Positions 1 through 7,067 are shown, counted from the stretch's first letter. The stretch: 20,073 bases of DNA from DATLCI01 sp046714215 (GCA_046714215.1 JBKKBM010000121.1:1-20073); one strand, 5' to 3'. Notes: generated by a model from the letters alone, not told the origin. Numbers and translations: made by a program.

Positions 1-49
1 ATGTTGTAGAACTCCATTATAGGGCTGCCAGCCGTCCACACCCCCAGCC

Positions 50-79
50 TTGACCGTTTCCCGCCTACCACGTTAAAAT
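50..79 (+). promoter_or_regulatory. Putative sigma-70 promoter of rplU-rpmA
   Basis: A TTGACC -35 box (50-55) is followed 18 bp later by TAAAAT (74-79), one mismatch from TATAAT. It would give a leader of about 165 nt before rplU. A second -10-like element, TGTTGTAGA, lies at 2-10. Assignment is by consensus only. Confidence 0.5.
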
Positions 80-100
80 TGAACAGTTTGACTGTCCTTC

Positions 101-120
101 GTCTTCCCCTCCGGGAAGGC
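101..120 (+). promoter_or_regulatory. Hairpin in the rplU 5' leader
   Basis: The arms GTCTTCCC (101-108) and GGGAAGGC (113-120) pair with one G-T wobble around a CTCC loop. No U-run follows, so it is not a terminator. L21 operons in other phyla have structured autoregulatory leaders, so a similar role is possible but unproven. The rest of 1-249 shows no gene. Confidence 0.35.
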
Positions 121-249
121 GGGTAACGCGCCCGAGCTCTGTAGCCTTCGCGCCAGATCCAAAGAGGAAGCAGCAAGCGCCATTTCATGATCGCCCTAGG
201 GGCCGGCTAAACGCCTGAGCCCTTTGCATTTGCTGGCGATGGAGGTTGT

Positions 250-783
250 ATGTACGCAGTCATTCGTGCGGGTGGAAAACAGTATCGCGTGGCCCCCGGC
301 GACGTCATCAAGATTGAGACGTCGTCCAAGTTGCAGCCCAAGGCCGACGGCAAGTTCCAGTTCGATGCCGCCGACGTCCTGGCCATTTCGAGCGAGCCCG
401 GCCACATCAACACCAAGCCGAATGGCGGCGCCGCCGTTACCGGACAGGTAGTGGACGAAGGCCGCGCCAAGAAGATCCTGGTCTTCCACTTCAAGCGCAA
501 GAAGCAGTACAAGAAGATGCAGGGACATCGCCAGGGCTACACCGCGGTCCGCATCTCTGAGATCTCGTTCGACGGCAAGAAGGCCACCGCGCCGGAACTG
601 GCCGCTAGCAAGTCGAAGGCGAAAAAGGCGAAGGCGCATGCCGACGCCGGCACCGCCGCGAAGAAGGCGTCTTCGTCGTCTAAGCGCCCGGTGGTGAAGA
701 AGGCCACAGCCGCTAGATCAACGAAGTCCGCGCCAAAGGCCAAAGGGAAGACGGCCGCGAAGAAAGCGACGAAGAAGAAGTAG
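250..783 (+). CDS. rplU: 50S ribosomal protein L21 with basic C-terminal tail
   Basis: Large-subunit protein that binds 23S rRNA. The N-terminus MYAVIRAGGKQYRV and the basic stretch around residues 81-104 (FKRKKQY..., GHRQGYT) are L21 signatures. The core ends near residue 109, as expected for a family of about 103 residues. The remaining ~68 residues are almost only Lys, Ala, Ser, Thr and Pro, ending in KKATKKK, and resemble a histone H1 tail. GGAGG at 241-245 sits 4 nt before the ATG and fixes the start. It is the first gene of a conserved rplU-rpmA pair with a shared terminator after rpmA. The tail is probably disordered and could contact rRNA or DNA; that is inference. Confidence 0.97.
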   Translation: MYAVIRAGGKQYRVAPGDVIKIETSSKLQPKADGKFQFDAADVLAISSEPGHINTKPNGGAAVTGQVVDEGRAKKILVFHFKRKKQYKKMQGHRQGYTAVRISEISFDGKKATAPELAASKSKAKKAKAHADAGTAAKKASSSSKRPVVKKATAARSTKSAPKAKGKTAAKKATKKK

Positions 784-807
784 AGGGTATTGGTTTTTAA
801 ATTTTCA

Positions 808-842
808 AGCTGATGGCTGAATGCTGACGGCTGAAGGCTGGT
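808..842 (+). repeat. Degenerate heptamer array before rpmA
   Basis: Five consecutive 7-bp units follow the pattern NGCTGAN (AGCTGAT, GGCTGAA, TGCTGAC, GGCTGAA, GGCTGGT). The array ends 5 nt before the rpmA ATG. Related arrays precede obgE and accD in the same orientation. Confidence 0.7.
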
Positions 843-847
843 TCTCA

Positions 848-1114
848 ATGGCACATAAAAAAGGATTAGGAAGTTCAAAAAACGGCCGCGACTCTAACGC
901 GCAGCGCCTGGGCGTGAAGGCTTTCGGCGGGCAGCTCGTCTCTGGCGGCTCCATCATCGTGCGGCAGCGCGGGACACCGTTGAAGGCGGGCGAGAACGTG
1001 GGCCGCGGCAAAGACGACACTCTCTTTGCCAAGGTCACCGGCGTCATCGTCTTTCGCGACCGTGGCCAGATGGGCAAGTTTGTCTCCGTAGTCCCGGCCG
1101 AAACCAAAAAGTAA
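848..1114 (+). CDS. rpmA: 50S ribosomal protein L27
   Basis: Protein of the 50S subunit whose N-terminus reaches the peptidyl transferase centre. At 88 residues it has normal family length. It begins MAHKKGLGSSKNGRDSN and contains the conserved run from RLGVKAFGGQ to GSIIVRQRGT. I chose the ATG at 848 because the upstream in-frame ATG at 821 would add residues encoded by the heptamer repeat. There is no Firmicutes-type cleavable N-terminal extension. No Shine-Dalgarno is evident, because the heptamer array occupies the place where one would lie. It is probably cotranscribed with rplU. Confidence 0.97.
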   Translation: MAHKKGLGSSKNGRDSNAQRLGVKAFGGQLVSGGSIIVRQRGTPLKAGENVGRGKDDTLFAKVTGVIVFRDRGQMGKFVSVVPAETKK

Positions 1115-1135
1115 GAGGTAGCAGACTCTGAATGG

Positions 1136-1161
1136 GCGAGGCCGTTACGGCCTCGCTTTTT
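1136..1161 (+). terminator. Rho-independent terminator after rpmA
   Basis: A perfect 9-bp stem, GCGAGGCCG (1136-1144) with CGGCCTCGC (1148-1156), encloses a TTA loop and is followed at once by TTTTT. It separates the ribosomal protein pair from obgE. Confidence 0.93.
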
Positions 1162-1196
1162 ATTTGCATCAAATGTTTTTGAATTGAGTTTTCCTT

Positions 1197-1231
1197 AGCC
1201 GACAGCTAAATGCCAAGAGCCAATAACTGAA
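1197..1231 (+). repeat. Degenerate heptamer array before obgE
   Basis: The units AGCCGAC, AGCTAAA, TGCCAAG, AGCCAAT and AACTGAA follow one another in strict 7-bp phase and fit a loose RGCYRAN pattern. They lie about 85 bp before the obgE ATG. The following 1232-1316 holds GAGC-rich sequence and a small hairpin, GGCGAA (1287-1292) with TTCGCC (1301-1306). I see no gene there. Confidence 0.6.
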
Positions 1232-1316
1232 AGGGTGAGCGTGGAGCGAGCACCGGTTTGTGCGAGCAGAGCGCGAGGACGAAACAGGCGAAGCCGTTGT
1301 TTCGCCCTGACAAACA

Positions 1317-2639
1317 ATGTTTGTAGATGAAGCAAAAATTCGCGTATTCGCCGGTGGCGGCGGCAACGGATGCATGGCCTTCCGGCGGGAGAAGTTCGTC
1401 CCGCGCGGCGGCCCTTCCGGTGGCGACGGCGGACGCGGTGGCGACATCATCATGGAAGCCAGCGAACGCCACAATACACTCGTCCATTTCCGCTTCAATC
1501 CGGAATACAAAGCCCAGCGCGGACGCCACGGTGAAGGCTCGAACTGCAGCGGCAAAGACGGCATCGGCATCACGCTGAAGGTCCCGGTCGGCACCATCGT
1601 CTATGACGACGCTACGGGCGAGAAGATCCACGACTTTTCTTCGCCAGATGAGCGCATGGTCATCGCCCGCGGCGGTCGCGGCGGACGGGGCAACCAGCAC
1701 TTTGCTACGCCCACCCACCAGGCCCCGCGCGAGCACGAACTCGGACGCGCCGGCGAAGAGCGCGTGCTTCGCCTGGAGTTGAAATTGTTGGCAGACGTCG
1801 GCCTAGTGGGTTATCCCAACGCGGGCAAGTCCACGCTGATTTCGCGCATCTCCGCGGCACGGCCTAAGATCGCAGAATATCCTTTTACCACGCTACAGCC
1901 AAACCTGGGTGTGGTCACCATCGGCGAGATGCCGGATGAGGAGAGCTACGTCGTCGCTGACATTCCCGGACTCATCGAGGGCGCGCATCTGGGCCATGGG
2001 CTCGGCATCCAGTTCCTGCGCCACATCGAGCGCACGCGTTTGTTGGTGCATCTGGTGGATGTGTCCGATGCAAGCGGCCGTCCGGATCCCGTCCATGACT
2101 TTGAAGTCATCATGCAGGAGCTGGAGAGTTTTGGCGCGGGATTGATCGACAAGCCGATGATCGTGCTTGCCGCGAAGATCGACGTGGCCAATCTGGCGAA
2201 GCTGGAGAAGCTGAAGAAGTATTGTCAGCAGCGCGGATTGGCGCTGATCGAGGTCTCTGCCGTCACAGGTTCGAACATTCAAAAGCTGAAGTTTTCCATC
2301 GGCGCCATCGTGCGGCAGATGCGTCAGGGTACGTATGTAGGACCCAAGCCGCGGCCCATGGTGCGGGCGTCGCAGGCTGCATCGCAGACCGCATCAAAAA
2401 TCGCAGGCAAGATTGCAACCAAGACCGCGGCCAAGTCCGCAACAACGAAATCCGCACCGGCCAAGGCGAAGCCGAAATTGAAAGCAAAAGCAGTTCGCAC
2501 CCGTAAGCCGGCGGAGATCGTGCACAAGAAGAAGTCGATGAAGGACGTAAAGTTCAAAGCGGCCAAGGCCAGGAGTGGCAAGGCACGCGCCACCCGCAAA
2601 CCCAAGAAGCTTTCAGCGCGCAAGCGCGCGGCCAACTAG
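1317..2639 (+). CDS. obgE: Obg-family GTPase with Lys-rich tail in place of the OCT domain
   Basis: Ribosome-associated GTPase of late 50S assembly and stress control. The Gly-rich Obg fold covers about residues 1-158 (AGGGGNGCMAFRREKFVPRG at the start). The G domain follows: P-loop GYPNAGKS 165-172, switch I TT 191-192, DIPG 215-218, and G5 SAVTG 314-318. The usual G4 motif NKxD reads AKID at 286-289, so the base-recognition Asn is replaced by Ala. After residue ~345 there is no recognisable OCT domain, only about 95 residues rich in Lys, Ala, Ser, Thr and Arg. No clear Shine-Dalgarno precedes the ATG; a small hairpin ends 10 nt upstream. nadD starts 4 nt after the stop, so the two are probably coupled. 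Identity is secure; the effect of the tail and the G4 change is unknown. Confidence 0.95.
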   Translation: MFVDEAKIRVFAGGGGNGCMAFRREKFVPRGGPSGGDGGRGGDIIMEASERHNTLVHFRFNPEYKAQRGRHGEGSNCSGKDGIGITLKVPVGTIVYDDATGEKIHDFSSPDERMVIARGGRGGRGNQHFATPTHQAPREHELGRAGEERVLRLELKLLADVGLVGYPNAGKSTLISRISAARPKIAEYPFTTLQPNLGVVTIGEMPDEESYVVADIPGLIEGAHLGHGLGIQFLRHIERTRLLVHLVDVSDASGRPDPVHDFEVIMQELESFGAGLIDKPMIVLAAKIDVANLAKLEKLKKYCQQRGLALIEVSAVTGSNIQKLKFSIGAIVRQMRQGTYVGPKPRPMVRASQAASQTASKIAGKIATKTAAKSATTKSAPAKAKPKLKAKAVRTRKPAEIVHKKKSMKDVKFKAAKARSGKARATRKPKKLSARKRAAN

Positions 2640-2643
2640 CCCG

Positions 2644-3237
2644 ATGAAGATCGCACTATTCGGCGGCACCTTCGACCCCATTCACCGCGGCCATCTGGCC
2701 GTGGCGCGCGCCGCGGCTGACGCCTTCAAGCTCGACCGCATCCATTTCGTGCTGGCAGACACTCCGCCGCACAAGCAGGCCAAGCCCATCACGCTCTACA
2801 AGCACCGCCTGGCCATGCTGGAGCTGGCGCTCGAAGGGGAAGACAAGTTTCAGGCGTCACGCGTGGAAGAGCGCCGCACGAAGTCGCGCCCGGAGGCGAA
2901 CTATTCCATTGACACCGTGCGCCGCTTCAAGCAGGCGATGGTGAAACGCGACAAACTGTTTTTCATCATCGGCATGGATTCGTTCCTGCAGCTCGATAAG
3001 TGGAAAGAGCCGGAGGCGCTTCTTGCCGAGTGTGAGTTCATCGTTGTGTCCCGTCCGGGGCACAAGAGTAAGGAAGCGAAACCGGCTTTTACCGGTAAGG
3101 TCTATCTGCTGGAGACGCTCTCCGTGGATATCTCGTCCACGCAGATACGCGAAGCCGTCGCCGAGGGACGGCCGCTGGAAAATCTGGTTCCCGGCACGGT
3201 AGCGCAATACATCAAGCGGCACCGCTTGTACCGCTGA
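2644..3237 (+). CDS. nadD: Nicotinate-nucleotide adenylyltransferase
   Basis: Transfers AMP from ATP to nicotinate mononucleotide, giving deamido-NAD in NAD synthesis. The 197-residue protein has normal family length. It shows the nucleotidyltransferase motif GGTFDPIHRGH at residues 7-17 (HxGH fold signature), GMDSF at 110-114, and ISSTQIR at 163-169, the C-terminal ATP-binding motif. The frame is open further upstream, but MKIALFGGTFDP is the family N-terminus and the ATG lies 4 nt after the obgE stop. The obgE-nadD-rsfS order is widely conserved in bacteria. Confidence 0.96.
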   Translation: MKIALFGGTFDPIHRGHLAVARAAADAFKLDRIHFVLADTPPHKQAKPITLYKHRLAMLELALEGEDKFQASRVEERRTKSRPEANYSIDTVRRFKQAMVKRDKLFFIIGMDSFLQLDKWKEPEALLAECEFIVVSRPGHKSKEAKPAFTGKVYLLETLSVDISSTQIREAVAEGRPLENLVPGTVAQYIKRHRLYR

Positions 3238-3265
3238 TACAATTTCTTTTCGGAGTACACACGTT

Positions 3266-3871
3266 TTGACGAAATCGTCTGACCTAAAAAACCAGGTTGC
3301 CGTCGCCATCGACGCGGCCGAATCCAAAAAAGCTGAAAACATCGCCATCCTCCAGATGGACAAGACTGCCTCCACTTTCACCGATTACATGGTGATCGCC
3401 AGCGGCACCAACCCGCGCCAGGTGCAGGCCGTCGCCGACGAGGTGGAACACCGCCTCAAGCAGGTAGGCATCTACCCCAACAACATCGAAGGCTACAACC
3501 GCGCGGAGTGGATCCTGCTGGACTACGTAGATTTTGTGGTTCATTGTTTTTCGGAACAAGCCCGCAAGTTTTACGACCTGGAACGCTTATGGAAGCAGGC
3601 CAAGCGCCTGCACCTCAACGACCTCAAGGGGAAGATCAGCCGCGCCAGCACCACGCCGACGAAAGCTTCACGCCGCAAGCCGGCCAAGTCCGCCGCCTCT
3701 GCCGCCATCGGGAAATCGGTGCGCGCCGCTACTTCGCGGACCAAGGCCAAGCCCGTCAAGAAGCATAAAGCGGGGAAGACGGCGGCGAAACGGACTTCGA
3801 TGTCTAAGTCAGGGTCGAAATCGGCGTCGAAGTCCAAATCAAAATCAAAGTCGCGCCGCAAGTCTAAATAG
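3266..3871 (+). CDS. rsfS: Ribosomal silencing factor RsfS with basic tail
   Basis: Binds L14 of the 50S subunit and blocks subunit joining when nutrients are scarce. The DUF143 core covers about residues 8-118, with the conserved stretches FTDYMVIASGTNPRQVQA (37-54) and the WILLDYVDFVVHCFSEQARKFYDLERLW region (82-109). The start is TTG at 3266, preceded by CGGAG at 3251-3255. No in-frame ATG precedes the core, so TTG is the likely start. Residues 122-201 are a Lys/Ser/Ala/Arg-rich tail ending in repeated SKSKSKS. The family is usually 105-130 residues, so this protein is much longer. The gene ends 11 nt before the sigma-54 activator. Confidence 0.94.
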   Translation: MTKSSDLKNQVAVAIDAAESKKAENIAILQMDKTASTFTDYMVIASGTNPRQVQAVADEVEHRLKQVGIYPNNIEGYNRAEWILLDYVDFVVHCFSEQARKFYDLERLWKQAKRLHLNDLKGKISRASTTPTKASRRKPAKSAASAAIGKSVRAATSRTKAKPVKKHKAGKTAAKRTSMSKSGSKSASKSKSKSKSRRKSK

Positions 3872-3882
3872 CACCGCCAAAC

Positions 3883-4938
3883 ATGGCAGAGCCCACCAAG
3901 CCGCGCCGGCCTTCGAAGTCTTCTTCGGAGTCAGCTAGAGTGAAGTCAGCTAAATCTCAAAACTCCGGCGAAGCTTCGGCATCCGCTGCCACCGCACCCG
4001 CGGAGAAGCCCCTGCACCAGGCCGCGCTGGAAGCTTTCGTGGCCGCCGATCCCGCTTCCGCCAAACTTCTGCAACACATTCGCAAGATCGCCGTCGCTGA
4101 CAGCACCGTGCTGATTCAGGGCGAGAGCGGCGTGGGCAAGGATGTAGTCTCTTCGCTGATCCATTACCTCAGCCCGCGTCCGGAGCAGCCGCTGGTCAAG
4201 ATCGATTGCGCCAGCCTGCCGCACGAACTTCTGGAGAGCGAACTTTTTGGCTACGAGCGCGGCGCTTTCACGGGTGCTTCCCAGATGAAGCGCGGGCGCA
4301 TGGAACTGGCCGGCACCGGTACCATTGTGCTGGATGAAGTGGGCGCGCTGAGTCTGGCCATGCAGGCCAAGCTGCTGCGCGTGCTGCAAGAGCGGACCTT
4401 CGACCGCCTGGGCGGGACCAAGCCGGTCGAGCTGGACGCGCGCATCATCGCCATCAGTAACGTGGACTTGCAGGACGCCGTTGCTGCGCGGGCGTTCCGC
4501 GAGGATCTCTTCTACCGCCTTAACGTGGTTCCGCTGCGCGTGCCCGCGTTGCGGGAGCGCCCGCTCGACATCAAACCCCTTGCGGTGAAGCTGCTAGCGC
4601 AGTTCGCGACTACTTATCACCGCGACGGGTTGAAGCTGGCGCCGGATGCTCTCACCGCATTGCAGCGCTATCCGTTTCCGGGAAACGTTCGCGAGCTGCG
4701 CAATATGCTGGAGCGCGCCGTGGTGCAAAGCATGGGGAATGAGATCACGGCGGCGGACCTGCCGGCCACCGTCCGCGATCTGACTTCAACTTCCAAAAAG
4801 CCATCGCTCGAGGAGTTAGAGCGCAACTACATCGCGGAGATCCTCGACTATACGCGCGGCAGAAAGTCGAAGGCGGCGGAGATTCTCGGCATCAGCCGCA
4901 AGACACTACTTCAAAAGCGAAAGAAGTACGGGCTGTAA
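3883..4938 (+). CDS. Sigma-54-dependent transcriptional activator without sensor domain
   Basis: AAA+ enhancer-binding protein that remodels sigma-54 RNA polymerase. Visible parts are: a basic, Ser/Ala-rich N-terminus (1-42) with no receiver, GAF or PAS domain; Walker A GESGVGKD 80-87; the sigma-54-contacting GAFTGA loop 127-132; Walker B IVLDEVG 148-154; arginine-finger region REDLFYRLN 206-214; sensor II FPGNVRELRN 265-274; and a Fis-type helix-turn-helix at ~315-350 (AAEILGISRKTLLQK). Length is 351 residues. It starts 11 nt after rsfS, so it is probably in the same operon, and it ends 5 bp from a convergent gene. Without an input domain, activity may be set by expression or by a partner. 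I see no clear -24/-12 sigma-54 promoter next to it, so the target is unknown. Confidence 0.9.
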   Translation: MAEPTKPRRPSKSSSESARVKSAKSQNSGEASASAATAPAEKPLHQAALEAFVAADPASAKLLQHIRKIAVADSTVLIQGESGVGKDVVSSLIHYLSPRPEQPLVKIDCASLPHELLESELFGYERGAFTGASQMKRGRMELAGTGTIVLDEVGALSLAMQAKLLRVLQERTFDRLGGTKPVELDARIIAISNVDLQDAVAARAFREDLFYRLNVVPLRVPALRERPLDIKPLAVKLLAQFATTYHRDGLKLAPDALTALQRYPFPGNVRELRNMLERAVVQSMGNEITAADLPATVRDLTSTSKKPSLEELERNYIAEILDYTRGRKSKAAEILGISRKTLLQKRKKYGL

Positions 4939-4943
4939 AACGT

Positions 4944-5393
4944 CTATCCGCGGCCGCGTATCAAAAACACGCCCGCGATGAGCAGCGCCGCGCCCAGCAT
5001 CCGCGACGGGCTTGCCGTTCGCACCTGCGTTCCCAAAATCCCGTAGTGATCAGCGACCAGCGAGAACAACATCTGCCCCAACACGGCCGAGCTGATGAGG
5101 GCAGCTGCACCGATACGCGGCAGCAGCAGGATGCTTATTACGATGTAGAACGCTCCCAGAAGTCCGCCGATCCACGCCCACCAGGGGGCCTGACTCAGCG
5201 TCTGCGGACCGTCGGATTGCAGCGGCAGCACCAGTAGCAATCCCACCAGCCCCACCGCGAATGAGATGGTCGCTGCCAACACCGAGTTCCCCACAGCTAG
5301 TTGCAGCCGGGCGTTGACGAGTGCTTGCAAAGCGATGGCCATGCCGCCTAAGGCGGCTAACAACATCAGTGTCCACATAGTGTTTGTTCTCAT
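4944..5393 (-). CDS. Small DMT-type membrane protein (DUF606/YdcZ-like)
   Basis: A 149-residue, highly hydrophobic protein with about five membrane segments (approximately 7-25, 38-58, 72-92, 95-114 and 131-146). The family is a half-size relative of drug/metabolite transporters and usually works as a dimer. The motifs ALQALVNARL near residue 21 and ISSAVLGQMLFSLVADHYG near 100 match what I know of DUF606 proteins. The start is ATG at 5393 or the in-frame ATG at 5378; neither has a good Shine-Dalgarno. It lies 18 nt downstream of the minus-strand gene above, probably cotranscribed. The substrate cannot be read from the sequence. Confidence 0.8.
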   Translation of the reverse strand: MRTNTMWTLMLLAALGGMAIALQALVNARLQLAVGNSVLAATISFAVGLVGLLLVLPLQSDGPQTLSQAPWWAWIGGLLGAFYIVISILLLPRIGAAALISSAVLGQMLFSLVADHYGILGTQVRTASPSRMLGAALLIAGVFLIRGRG

Positions 5394-5411
5394 TTTGGTG
5401 GAATGGGTTCT

Positions 5412-5936
5412 TTACTTCGCAGTCTGCGCGGCCGTCGCTCCGCCAACTACCAGTCGCGAGGCCAGCACGTGCACGCGGATGTAATCGTCCAGCGTGATCA
5501 GCTTGCCGGAAAATAGACTTACGCCGTAGCGCTTCTCGGCCTCTTGCAGCAGCATGGCCGTTTCGGTGACGAACTTCTCACAATCTTCGGCATGCGCCGC
5601 ACCGACGGTTTGAAACGTATCGTCTGGCTTCAGGAACTGGGCGGGGACGTGCGCCGCCCGGGCAAAGCGTGAGACTGCTTCCAGCACAGCGGCTCGGGGA
5701 AGTTTTTCGCCGGAGTAAAAGACCTCATAGAACTGGTCGAGGGTGAGCGGCTCACGGTCGGCGAATTGTTTGGACTCTTTCACCGCCTGCCGCCATTGCC
5801 GCTTGATGCCGCGCGCGGAGAGAAAGACCACCAGGAAGGACACGATGGCCATCGTCCCCAGTGACGCTAAACCGACATAGAACCGCAGGTCGCCCTCAAA
5901 ATCCGGCATAGGCTCGGCCATTATCGCACTTTGCAC
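5412..5936 (-). CDS. Unrecognised single-TM protein
   Basis: I do not recognise this 174-residue protein. A short acidic N-terminus is followed by one membrane helix (about 19-41), a basic stop-transfer stretch (RGIKRQWRQ) and a soluble domain of ~130 residues, mostly helical, with DQFYEVFYSGEKLPRA (67-82) and AQFLKPDDTF (99-108). Topology is probably N-terminus out, domain in the cytoplasm. The start could be GTG at 5936 or ATG at 5921. A TATAAA (5951-5956 on the minus strand) lies only 14 nt before the GTG. It diverges from rlmH across a 30-bp gap and precedes the DUF606 gene by 18 nt. Confidence 0.75.
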   Translation of the reverse strand: MQSAIMAEPMPDFEGDLRFYVGLASLGTMAIVSFLVVFLSARGIKRQWRQAVKESKQFADREPLTLDQFYEVFYSGEKLPRAAVLEAVSRFARAAHVPAQFLKPDDTFQTVGAAHAEDCEKFVTETAMLLQEAEKRYGVSLFSGKLITLDDYIRVHVLASRLVVGGATAAQTAK

Positions 5937-5958
5937 CAGCGCGGTTGGCCTTTATAGT
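5931..5958 (+). promoter_or_regulatory. rlmH promoter, apparently leaderless; overlaps a divergent promoter
   Basis: TTGCAC (5931-5936) and TATAGT (5953-5958) are separated by 16 bp. Transcription would begin around 5965, at most a few bases before the rlmH ATG at 5967, leaving no room for a Shine-Dalgarno. On the minus strand TATAAA at 5951-5956 overlaps this -10 box and could serve the divergent gene. Confidence 0.55.
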
Positions 5959-5966
5959 CAGACGCA

Positions 5967-6416
5967 ATGAAACTTCGCGTCGCGTGGATCCAGGCTAGGC
6001 CAGGCAAAGACAAGCACTCGGGAGTGCAGTCACTCACTGCGGAATATGTGCAGCGCATTGGTCGCTACGCGCAAATCGAGACGCGGGAGCTGGGCAGCGA
6101 GGCGTCGTTGTTCAAAGACGTTGGCTCATCGAAGACCGCGCCGGTGCTGGTGCTGCTCGATTCGCGAGGCAAGCAGATGTCGTCAGAAGAATTTGCCGAG
6201 TTTCTCGATAAACACCAGCAGCGCGGCACTCAGCATTTATGGTTCGCGGTGGGCGGCGCCGACGGCTTCAGCGAAGAGGCCCGCAAGGCCGCGGCCACGC
6301 AGCTCGCGCTGGGCAAAATGACGCTGCCCCATGAGTTGGCGCGCGTCGTGCTGCTGGAGCAACTCTACCGGGCATTTACAATCCTTAAGGGACACCCGTA
6401 TCACACGGGACATTGA
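5967..6416 (+). CDS. rlmH: 23S rRNA pseudouridine-1915 N3-methyltransferase
   Basis: SPOUT-class methyltransferase that uses SAM to methylate pseudouridine 1915 in helix 69 of 23S rRNA on the 70S ribosome. The 149 residues match family length. Visible motifs are the SAM-binding loop GGADGF 96-101, LPHELAR 120-126, EQLYRAFTI 131-139, and the conserved C-terminal tail HPYHTGH, which forms part of the active site. The start ATG is 8 nt after the TATAGT box. The cobalamin adenosyltransferase ATG follows 5 nt after the stop, so the two are probably in one operon. Confidence 0.96.
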   Translation: MKLRVAWIQARPGKDKHSGVQSLTAEYVQRIGRYAQIETRELGSEASLFKDVGSSKTAPVLVLLDSRGKQMSSEEFAEFLDKHQQRGTQHLWFAVGGADGFSEEARKAAATQLALGKMTLPHELARVVLLEQLYRAFTILKGHPYHTGH

Positions 6417-6421
6417 ACTCT

Positions 6422-6967
6422 ATGCCAGAAGCTAGCGAGATCCGCCGCGGGCTCATCATCGTGAACACCGGCCCGGGCAAGGGCAAGACCACCGCTGCCA
6501 TGGGCACCGCCTTCCGCGCGGTGGGCAACGGTATGAAGGTGCTGATGCTGCAGTTCCTCAAAGGCTCATGGCATTACGGCGAACTCGACGCCGCCAAGGC
6601 CTTCGGTGAAAACTTTGTGATGAAGCAGATGGGCCGCGGTTTTGTAAAAGTCGGCGGCACGGAGACTGATCCCGAAGACATCAAGATGGTAGAAGCGGCC
6701 TGGCAAGAGGCGCGTGCGGCCATCCTCAGCAGTCAGTGGGACCTCATCATCCTCGACGAGATCAATTACGCCATCAGCTACGGCATGCTCGACCCGGCCA
6801 AGGTCGTCGAGACGCTCCAGCAGAAGCCGGAGATGGTCCACGTGATCCTCACCGGGCGCAATGCGCATCCTTCTATCATCGAGATCGCTGACACCGTCAC
6901 CGAGATGAAGCAGGTGAAGCACGCTTATGAGAAGGGCGTGCTCGCGCAACGAGGCATTGAGTACTAG
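6422..6967 (+). CDS. cobO: Cob(I)alamin adenosyltransferase, CobA/BtuR type
   Basis: Transfers the adenosyl group of ATP to cob(I)alamin or corrinoid precursors. From the ATG at 6422 the protein has 181 residues. It has an unusual P-loop typical of the family, GPGKGKTT 17-24, followed by the LMLQFLKG stretch (41-48), LDEINYA 111-117, TGRNAHP 144-150, and the C-terminal KHAYEKGVLAQRGIEY. A TTG at 6413 is in frame but overlaps the rlmH stop; the ATG is preferred, with GGGA 11 nt before it. No other cobalamin gene is in the window, so this copy may serve salvage rather than de novo synthesis. It is unclear whether cobO or btuR is the better symbol. Confidence 0.93.
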   Translation: MPEASEIRRGLIIVNTGPGKGKTTAAMGTAFRAVGNGMKVLMLQFLKGSWHYGELDAAKAFGENFVMKQMGRGFVKVGGTETDPEDIKMVEAAWQEARAAILSSQWDLIILDEINYAISYGMLDPAKVVETLQQKPEMVHVILTGRNAHPSIIEIADTVTEMKQVKHAYEKGVLAQRGIEY

Positions 6968-7000
6968 GGCGTCCGGTACAGCGTACTAGCCCGTACCATA

Positions 7001-7006
7001 TATACT
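7001..7006 (+). promoter_or_regulatory. Putative -10 box for accD
   Basis: TATACT lies in the only AT-rich patch of the 100-bp gap between cobO and accD. No convincing -35 box is found 16-18 bp upstream. That space holds four GTAC sites, including the inverted pair GGTAC (6975-6979) and GTACC (6993-6997). Confidence 0.35.
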
Positions 7007-7016
7007 TAACCTTTCC

Positions 7017-7057
7017 GGCTGAAGGCCAAATGGCCAAGAGCTAACAGCCAAGAGCCG
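7017..7057 (+). repeat. Degenerate heptamer array before accD
   Basis: The units GGCTGAA, GGCCAAA, TGGCCAA, GAGCTAA, CAGCCAA and GAGCCG run in near-perfect 7-bp steps and end 10 nt before the accD ATG. They are of the same kind and orientation as the arrays before rpmA and obgE. Confidence 0.65.
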
Positions 7058-7067
7058 CATTTCCCCC

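Noticed and set aside
187..210. Seven-residue upstream frame (MIALGAG) before rplU
   Set aside because: No suitably spaced Shine-Dalgarno and too short to tell from chance.
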